Origin: Symbiodinium natans
Lineage: Eukaryota; Sar; Dinophyceae; Suessiales; Symbiodiniaceae
Direction of reading: 5' to 3'
NCBI GenBank assembly: GCA_905221605.1
Contig: CAJNDS010002814.1
Location: 17,501 to 47,500, forward strand
Length of the DNA: 30,000 bases
A model generated the notes under the pieces. The model was not told the origin of the DNA, searched no databases, and saw only the letters and a program-made list of their open reading frames with translations. Every line of letters begins with the position of its first letter. Position 1 is the stretch's first letter. Position numbers and translations under genes: made by a program. Shown piece by piece: positions 1 through 6,480 of this stretch.

Positions 1-478
1 GGGTTTGAGGTTTAGGGTTTAGAGTGGGTTTGAGAAGGGTGCGGCGTTTAGGTGCGGCTTAGGCGTTGAGGTTCCACATACTTCGTGATGAGGACGTTTG
101 AAAGGCTTGGATTACAAGCAGCGTGAGACATTGGGCACATGGGACAGGGAACTCCTCCTAGACCCGAAAGCCGTAAACATCAAGCCTTTTAATTAAGCAG
201 GGCGATCCGTACCCCCCGAAACAAAGCGACTTCCCTGAGGTTGCAGGGTTTCGTGCTTTGAGTCCTACAACAAAACCCCCCAAAACAATCCGAAAACGCA
301 AAGCCTTTTGCACCCCTGAACGCGAGACCTTTCACCCTAAACCCTAAACCACAAACCCTAAACCCTAAACCCTGAACCCTGAACCCTAAACCCTAAACCC
401 TCACGCCATCTGAACTCCTTGCGACTGTCATCGAAGGCGTAGAAGGCTTCGGCACACTCTTGGCCCCTTGGGTCTGCA

Positions 479-610
479 CCCTAAAACCCTAAAACCCTAA
501 AACCCTAAAACCCTAAAACCCTACAACCCTACAACCCTAAAACCCTAAAACCCTAAAACCCTAAAACCCTAAAACCCTAAAACCCTAAAACCCTAAAACC
601 CTAAACCCCA
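479..610. repeat. CCCTAAAA octamer array
   Basis: About 15 tandem copies of the octamer CCCTAAAA, with two CCCTACAA variants near 520-535. It reverts to the heptamer CCCTAAA at its right edge. The octamer is the complement of TTTTAGGG, known as the telomere repeat of Chlamydomonas. Here it is an isolated interstitial block between heptamer arrays, so it is more likely a slippage variant. Confidence 0.9.
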
Positions 611-982
611 AACCCTAAACAAACCCTAAACCGGAGGCTTGAGGGTCAGGGCCTCGGATTTGGGGCGTTTAGGGCGTTTAAGGCATAGGGTGACTTGGTC
701 AATCCCGTGACCTGCGTTCACCACGACCACGCGCGTTCTCGTGCACAGGTGGTGGGGAGTGCCATCCCATCACAACTCGGCCAAGAAAAGGGCCTTAATG
801 GTTCGAATGGGGGAGGCGGGGAGGGGGGGGCGGGGGGGCGAGGGGGGGAGGTGTCATTACTGCGTAACTACAGGAAGTGTTATTTGCAGGTGTTCCGGCC
901 ACCCCAAACAATAAACCTTAATCCCCAAATCCGACCTTGGAGGTCTGTTAGAGGTTCTTGCGCCATCGAGATCCCCCTGAAC

Positions 983-1024
983 CTGAGCATGACGCAGCTT
1001 CCGCATCTCGCGCTCGCGCTGGGC
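983..1024 (-). CDS. Candidate short exon of an unidentified host gene
   Basis: A 42-nt open stretch reading AQREREMRKLRHAQ, preceded by acceptor AG|G and followed by donor CAG|GTTCAG, both in phase 0. This is the same exon grammar as the V-ATPase subunit E exons further right. The peptide is charged and helix-prone. No family is recognised and the flanking exons are not established, so this is a candidate only. Confidence 0.35.
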
Positions 1025-1055
1025 CTTGGCACGGTTCGTTGGGGTTTCGGGGTTT

Positions 1056-1244
1056 TGGGGTTTAGGGTTTAGGGTTTAGGGTTTAGGGTTCGGGGTTTAG
1101 GGTTTAGGGTTTGGGGTTTAGGGTTTAGGGTTTAGGGTTTAGGGTTTAGGGTGTAGGGTTTAGGGTTTGGGGTTTAGGGTTTAGGGTTTAGGGTTTAGGG
1201 TTTAGGGTTTGGGGTTTAGGGTTTAGGGTTTAGGGTTTAGGGTC
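1056..1244. repeat. TTTAGGG telomere-like array
   Basis: Tandem TTTAGGG heptamers with scattered single-base variants (TTTGGGG, TGTAGGG, TTCGGGG). The G-rich strand is on plus. It is flanked on both sides by unique sequence and by arrays in the opposite orientation (1610-1735), so it is interstitial. Confidence 0.95.
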
Positions 1245-1609
1245 TAGTATCAGCCCTAAAAGCAATAAACCCTAAGCCCAGAACCCTAAACCCCAAAACA
1301 TGCTGGAGAAACACGCTTCAGTCCGGGCACGTACCAAGGGGTTAAGGGGTTCAATAACTTTGCAAAAGAACCCTGGGATTGGAGTTTGGGGGGGGGTCCC
1401 TGTAGACCCTAGGGGTTACCCTAGTCAGATTTTATAGGGACCATAAGGGAATTTTCATTTCAACCCCCATATACTAAATGCATGGGTTTTTGCTCCCGTC
1501 CTAAACCCGAAACCCCATAGAGTTTAGGGCAAATTAGGGGCCGGGGCTGACATTTGAAGAAGCCTCAACCAGCCCACCCAAGGCTCCCCAGCTTCATAAC
1601 CACCCGAAG

Positions 1610-1735
1610 CCCTAAACCCTAAACCCCAAACCCTAAACCCTAAACCCCAAACCCTAAACCCTAAACCTAAACCCTAAACCCTAAACCCCAAACCCTAAAC
1701 CCCAAACCCTAAACCCCAAACCCTAAACCCTTTAC
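1610..1735. repeat. CCCTAAA telomere-like array
   Basis: The heptamer array in the opposite orientation to the preceding block, with CCCCAAA variants. The unique stretch 1740-1850 to its right has an open minus-strand reading (FQRREYAMLSRF), which may be another short host exon. Confidence 0.9.
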
Positions 1736-2115
1736 AAAACCAAACCCCTGAACCTCCAACCCTGCAAGGCCCCCTGGCGAAGCGGGAGAGCATGGCATAC
1801 TCCCGCCGTTGGAACCTGGAGCTTGAAGCATCAGGTGTGGGGTTGGGGTCTAGGGTTTTGCGTTTAGGGTTTAGGGTTTAGGGTTTAGGGTTTTGGGTTT
1901 TGGGTTTTGGGTTTTGGGTTTCAGGTTTAGAGTAGGCTCCTCAATAACACGATATACCGAGGCCTTTGGGCCCAAGAAGCCTCGCATAAGAGCCATTAGA
2001 GCCTTTAGGGTAGCGTGTTCGGGTTTCCGGCTTCTAGGTGTAGGCTTCCGTGGGGCTCCATGGCTTCAGGGTTCTAGGTGCTTTGCGTTCTGGCACGGGC
2101 TTTGAGCGTTTTGCT

Positions 2116-2195
2116 CCCCCTTAGACTCACAGTCCTTCATAGGGATTAGAGTAGGGGTACTATAATCCCGATGAAGGACTGTTAGTATAAGGGGG
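2116..2195. repeat. 80-bp near-perfect hairpin (fold-back element)
   Basis: Two 38-nt arms (2116-2153 and 2158-2195) pair at 34 of 38 positions around a GGGG loop (2154-2157). The ends are CCCCCTTA and TAAGGGGG. The four mismatches are scattered through the stem. No telomere heptamers occur inside it. It looks like a small fold-back or MITE-like element, or a structured RNA. No clear target-site duplication is visible. Confidence 0.85.
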
Positions 2196-2310
2196 AACAT
2201 CCCCCAAGGTTGAGGGTCGAAGGGAGGGCACGTGGGCTGTCTTTTCAGGGTTCAGGTCTGAGAGTTGAGAGTAGAGAGATTCAGGGTGTCGGAAGCTCCC
2301 CAAGCACAAG

Positions 2311-2430
2311 ATTAGGGTTTAGGGTTTAGGGTTTAGGGTTTAGGGTTTAGGGTTTAGGGTTTAGGGTTTAAGGTTTAGGGTTTAGGGAAAAGGGTTTAGG
2401 GTTCAGGGTTTAGGGTTTAGGGTTTAGGGC
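2311..2430. repeat. TTTAGGG telomere-like array
   Basis: Tandem TTTAGGG copies with a short interruption near 2388 (GGGAAAAGGG). It is followed by unique sequence to about 2520. Confidence 0.95.
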
Positions 2431-3165
2431 ACCGCCCTCGACAGCAACTTCAACCTTCAAACCAAAAAGGCTGTAAAACCCTCAAAGCTCAGCCCAGCCA
2501 GCCCTTAGCGCCGCTACAGGGCCTCTAGGGTTTGGGGTCTAGGGTTTAGGGTTTTAGGGTCCAGGGTTTAGGGCTTGGGGTTTAGGGTTTTGGGTTTTTG
2601 GGCTTAGGCTGTGAGATCCAGGCTCCATGATCCTTTCTGTGAGGTCCTCATGCCTGGCCTGGGAAGAGCCGTGGGAGGGGGTCGAGGTTTTGAGGGCCCC
2701 AAGGGCTCAATGGGGTTCAGAGTACGGGCCCTTTGATACGGGGTCGCTTGTGATATAACCCTTATAATATACACTATATAGAATAAGGGCCCATGCTTCG
2801 GATCCCTATAAAGAAGTTTGGGTGGGAGGTAAGCCTCCATAAGGCTCCCTGACTACCTCCGCCCCCAAAGACCTACGACCCCCAAACGCCACCGACCCCA
2901 AACCCCTAAACGCAAAAAGGGTCTAGGGTTTAGAGTTTAGGGTTTTGGGTTTTGGGCTGAGGGCTACGTTTTAGGGAACGCTTAAACCTTAAAGGTCCCA
3001 AGACCATCCTTGGACTGGAGCCCCTCAGCCCGCAAACCCGCAGAACCCAAGAAGGCGGCCCATGTTTCTTCTTAAGCATTCCAAACCCTCAAAGCCCGGC
3101 CCCCCCCCCTAAAAATAAAAAAAAAATATGAAAAAAATAACCCGAAGAACCCTAAAGCCCCACAA
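2431..3165. other. Host non-coding or intronic sequence, no gene recognised
   Basis: Degenerate TTTAGGG-derived tracts (about 2530-2600 and 2920-2960) alternate with unique sequence. A weak palindrome surrounds 2758-2792 and a C-run lies at about 3099-3107. The open frame at 2604-2840 on the minus strand is low-complexity and has no recognisable domain. I see no supportable gene. Confidence 0.5.
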
Positions 3166-3372
3166 GAACCCTAAGAGACCTAAGAACCCTAAGAACCCTA
3201 AGAACCCTAAGAACCCTAAGAACCCTAAGAACCCTAAGAACCCTAAGAACCCTAAGAACCCTGAGAACCCTAAGAACCCTAAGAACCCTAAGAACCTTAA
3301 GAACCCTAAGAACCCTAAGAACCCTAAGAACCCGAGAACCCTAAGAACCCGAAAGACCCACCCAAAACCCTA
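3166..3372. repeat. CCCTAAGAA nonamer array
   Basis: About 20 tandem copies of the 9-mer CCCTAAGAA, with rare variants (CCCTGAGAA, CCTTAAGAA). The unit is a telomere-like CCCTAA core plus three bases. Because 9 is a multiple of 3, it creates a spurious open frame of repeating Asn-Pro-Lys. It is a distinct local satellite, presumably expanded from a telomere-like seed. Confidence 0.95.
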
Positions 3373-3397
3373 AGAACTCTGCCAGGGTCGCTTTTGT

Positions 3398-3505
3398 GTT
3401 TGGGGTTTAGGGTTTCGGGGTTAGGGTTTAGGGTTTAGAGGGTTTCGGGTTTCGGGTTTCGGGTTTCGGGTTTCGGGTTGCCGGTTGCCGGTTTAGGGTT
3501 TAGGG
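3398..3505. repeat. Mixed TTTAGGG, GGGTTTC and GGTTGCC array
   Basis: Heptamer TTTAGGG copies pass into about five GGGTTTC copies (about 3440-3477), two GGTTGCC-like copies and back to TTTAGGG. The successive homogenised variants suggest recent local amplification by slippage or unequal exchange. Confidence 0.9.
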
Positions 3506-4166
3506 GAGCTGTTGACGCAGGGTTGAAGTGTTTGGACGGGGGGGGGGGGGAGTGGATCCAGGTACCAAAAACACAAAACCGCCCAAACACAATCAGCAAA
3601 AACAATACATTACAAAAACATGGCAAAAACAATACAAAAACTGTACAATAAAAGAACAGCAAAAGTTATATGGGTTGATGGTCTCTTTTTGTAGGGTTTC
3701 TGTTTTGCAGGGGGTTCTTATTCGGGTATCTGGGGGCTGTATTAAGGTATAAGGGTAACAGACAAAGAGACCACCGGCCTTTACAAAGCAAAAGCAACAA
3801 AAACAACCCAAAAAAAAAAAAGAGCCTTCCTGACTCTGAGCGGGCCACGTGGGAAGCCATTGGTCCAAGCTGGCAGCCCAAAGGGGGCCAGGCGGTCGAG
3901 AAGGCCCACAACACCAGACTTTACAGTAGGCCGTTGACGGGGTGAGTTGTAGGGTTTTAGGGTTTTTAGGGGTTTTTGGGGGGTCTTTTGTTGTTTAGGG
4001 GGTTTTTGGGGGCGTTTAGGGTTTTAGGTTTCTTTTAGGGTTTAAGGGCTTCCGGGTTTAGGGTTTAGGGTTTCCAGGGCTTGAAACCTGGTCGGCTTGG
4101 GTGGATGCCGCTTGCTTGCGGGAGCCCTCTTCGTCGCATGGTGCCAGCTGAGGGCCGAAAGCCGGC
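3506..4166. other. Host non-coding sequence with one exon-like stretch
   Basis: A G-run (3538-3550), A-rich and T-rich tracts (3580-3680, 3780-3825) and degenerate TTTAGGG tracts (3950-4075). The minus-strand stretch about 4093-4147 reads open (GSRKQAASTQADQ) and ends at a CAG|GT-like donor, so it may be an exon. Overlapping small open frames on both strands at 3435-3914 follow base composition and are not credible genes. Confidence 0.4.
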
Positions 4167-4290
4167 TTTAGGGTTTAGGGTTTAGGGTTTAGGGTTTAGG
4201 GTTTAGGGTTTAGGGTTTAGGGTTTAGGGTTTAGGGTTTAGGGTTTAGGGTTTAGGGTTTAGGGTTTAGGGTTTAGGGTTTAGGGTTTAG
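4167..4290. repeat. TTTAGGG telomere-like array (near perfect)
   Basis: About 17 nearly uninterrupted TTTAGGG copies, one of the cleanest arrays in the window. It begins and ends abruptly in unique sequence. Confidence 0.97.
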
Positions 4291-4369
4291 GCAGCCGATA
4301 AGCGCCCCAAATTCAAAACCGCTACAACCAAGAACTCCTTGCGCAAGGGCAAGGATAGAGGCAAATGCA

Positions 4370-4452
4370 TGAATGTCAGTACATGTATACACATATCCAT
4401 ATATGCATATACACATATACATGTACATACACATCTACATATACGTGTGCAT
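4370..4452. repeat. AT-rich (TACATA)-like low-complexity tract
   Basis: A degenerate alternation of TACATA, CACATA and TATACA units, unlike the surrounding G-rich or C-rich repeats. It yields two small overlapping open frames that are not credible genes. Confidence 0.7.
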
Positions 4453-5141
4453 CTCTATCAAACTTGGTGGTGTGTACTTATTCGGGGGGATGGGATTTGG
4501 CTTTTGGGATTAATGGGCATCCACGCGTGGAGCTCAGGCGGCCTCTAAGGAGGCCTTAGGGCTCAGGGCTTGGGACTTAGGGCTTGCGGCTTCGGGCTGC
4601 TTCGGACCAGATTGGCATCCCCTCATAGGTTGCTCGCATGAGGGATTACGACTCTGACCCCCACCCCCCCCCCTTCCGCGCCCCTACCCAAGCTGGGTGA
4701 GGGGACAGATTATATAAATCGGGATTGGGATGTCGGGGTTTGGGCTTGGGGCTTCTTGAGGCTCGTAGGTGCAGCAACATGGGCCGACGACTTTTGTTCC
4801 CCCACCGAGACATAGATGAAGCGGCAAGCCTCTTTCAGCCGATCGCTCCGGCACCCGAGCCGTCTGGCAAAAAGCAATCAGCTCAACCCTAATCCCTAAA
4901 CCCTAAACCCTAAACTGCAAGCAATCCTGACACAGGCCACATGCCTTACATCCTGGGACCCGACCACCCTGAACCGTCACCGCAGCCCTAAGCCCTCGAC
5001 CCTGGCAGGAGAGGGGGGGACCCCTGGCCAGGAGCAGGCAAGAAACCAAGGCAAGGCGACAGTGTGCCTCCAGCTCCCACATCTTCAGCGTCTTCAGCCC
5101 TAAGCCAAAACCCCCCTGAACAAACCTATATCCTAAAGTAG
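4453..5141. other. Host unique sequence, no gene recognised
   Basis: Unique sequence with short CCCTAAA traces (4886-4915). The stretch 4760-4885 is open on both strands (minus strand includes SDRLKEACRFIYVSVG), so it may hold an exon, but the strand cannot be decided by eye. Confidence 0.35.
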
Positions 5142-5212
5142 CCCTAAACCCTAAACCCTAAACCCTAAACCCTAAAACCCTAAGACCCTAAACCCCTAAA
5201 ACCCTCAACCCT
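5142..5212. repeat. CCCTAAA telomere-like array
   Basis: A short array of CCCTAAA with CCCTAAAA and CCCTAAGA variants, opposite in orientation to the large array at 5332-5492. Confidence 0.9.
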
Positions 5213-5246
5213 TACAGGGGGAGCCTTGGGTGCCACACTGTGCTCA

Positions 5247-5329
5247 AGAGCTGCGCTCAGCTTCCTCAAACGTCGCGAGCTCCTCGGGGGTCGCCGAGCC
5301 GATACGAAGCACCCGAAGCTCAACATCAC
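5247..5329 (-). CDS. Candidate exon of an unidentified host gene
   Basis: After an AG|G acceptor (5331-5330, phase 1) the minus strand reads DVELRVLRIGSATPEE then LATFEEAE before an in-frame stop at 5246-5244. The exon would therefore end at a donor before the stop, for example GAA|GCTGAG. The peptide has balanced, protein-like composition, unlike the repeat-derived frames around it. The family is not recognised. It lies just upstream of a long TTTAGGG block that would be intronic. Confidence 0.4.
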
Positions 5330-5331
5330 CT

Positions 5332-5492
5332 GGGTTTAGGGTTTGGGGTTTGGGGTTTGGGGTTTAGGGTTTAGGGTTTAGGGTTTAGGGTTTAGGGTTT
5401 AGGGTTTAGGGTTTAGGGTTTAGGGTTTAGGGTTTAGGGTTTAGGGTTTAGGGTTTAGGGTTTAGGGTTTAGGGTTTAGGGTTTAGGGTTTT
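5332..5492. repeat. TTTAGGG telomere-like array
   Basis: About 22 TTTAGGG copies, the first few as TTTGGGG, then nearly perfect to about 5490. It abuts the acceptor of a candidate minus-strand exon, so it may be intronic. Confidence 0.97.
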
Positions 5493-6383
5493 AGGTAGGG
5501 GTCTCGGGCTTCGGAGTATCGAGTTTTTTGGGGGGTTCAGTGGTTTGGGGCTTCGGTGCCTAAAGGGGTGTTTAGGGCTTCGGGGATCAGGGGCTTGAAA
5601 GAAATGCTTCATGAGTCTCTGGGCTTCGAGCTCAAGCTCCGCGGTGTGGGCTTTGGGGGTTGGGGGGGTTATTGGGCTTAGGGTTTGGCATTTTACCGGT
5701 TTAGGGTCACGAGGGTTTAGGGTTTAGGGTTCAGAGTTTGGGGCGGGTTTGGGGCGGGTTTGGCGGGTTTGGGGGTTTTAGGGCTGAAGAAGGTTGAGGG
5801 CTGTGGGTTGAAGGCCAGGGCAGGGCTCAAGGGTTAGGGCGCAAGGTTGCCAAGGGTTCAGGGTTTAAGGTAGGCCTTTGGCGAACCGAACACTCTCAGC
5901 AGCAAGGGAAACTGCTAAGCAGCACATTTTGGCTGTGGCTGCGACGCGCGCGCCGACGTAGAGGTAGAAACAGCACTGGTCGTGCGAACTAACAGCCCCC
6001 AAACCCTGAACCAGAAACCCTAAACTCCCACCCCTGTGCCCTCCGCAGACCCTGACTGAATCTAGAGCAACAAAGACGTCCCTCGACCCAGAAGACCACT
6101 TTTGGAAAGATATCATACAACCCCAGAAGCCTTTGACTAACTCGCCCCAAAAAGCACCCCTAAAACCTAAACCCCTTTTAACCCCAGAAGACTTGTAGCT
6201 TCGGATGCGTGCTGGGTGGGCTCGGGGATGTTTCTTCGTTTTGTTGCTTGTCTTCTTTTCTGATATACCTTCTTTGACCCTAAACCCTAAACCCTAAAAC
6301 CGAAACCCTAAACCCAAAACCCGGGGGGTTTAGGGCCAAGCCCCGTTTCGGGTTTGGGTTTTGGGGTTTTGGGGGTTTTGGGG
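5493..6383. other. Host sequence, no gene recognised
   Basis: G-rich degenerate telomere-like tracts (5510-5860), unique sequence (5870-6120), a basic open stretch on the minus strand (about 6185-6275, reads VKEGISEKKTSNKTKK) and a short CCCTAAA array (about 6278-6325). The 83-codon minus-strand frame at 5865-6116 has no recognisable domain. Nothing here is firm enough to call. Confidence 0.35.
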
Positions 6384-6480
6384 GTTTTGGGTTTAGGGTT
6401 TAGGGTTTAGGGTTTAGGGTTTAGGGTTTAGGGTTTAGGGTTTAGGGGAAAGGGGAAAGGGGAAAGGGGAAAGGGGAAAG
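6384..6480. repeat. TTTAGGG array passing into GGGGAAA array
   Basis: About eight TTTAGGG copies (6384-6444) switch abruptly to about five copies of the heptamer GGGGAAA (to 6480). The array may form the 3' end of the last recognised V-ATPase subunit E exon: read on minus, the frame stays open through the GGGGAAA copies and stops at TAA (6430-6428) inside the telomere-like copies. Confidence 0.9.

Larger units (their letters stand above)
1..1055. other. Host repeat-rich sequence with exon-like fragments
   Basis: No complete gene is visible. It contains CCCTAAA arrays (about 331-401), an octamer array (479-610), a G-rich low-complexity run (about 808-850) and unique stretches between them. 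Read on the minus strand, several of these look like short exons: 983-1024 (listed separately), about 405-470 (reads ECAEAFYAFDDSRKEF) and about 690-745 (reads VVVVNAGHGIDQVTL). They have the texture of the subunit E exons further right, but I cannot name the gene or prove that they are spliced together. Confidence 0.4.

Noticed and set aside
2758-2792. A palindrome around CCCTTAT...AATAAGGG
   Set aside because: Only about 8 bp pair well and the arms do not extend; too weak beside the 2116-2195 hairpin.
3128-3373. An 81-codon open frame of repeating Asn-Pro-Lys
   Set aside because: It is a by-product of the CCCTAAGAA nonamer array; the unit length is a multiple of three and has no stop.
5865-6116. 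An 83-codon minus-strand frame
   Set aside because: No domain, a composition shift inside the frame, and only partial match to the exon grammar seen nearby.
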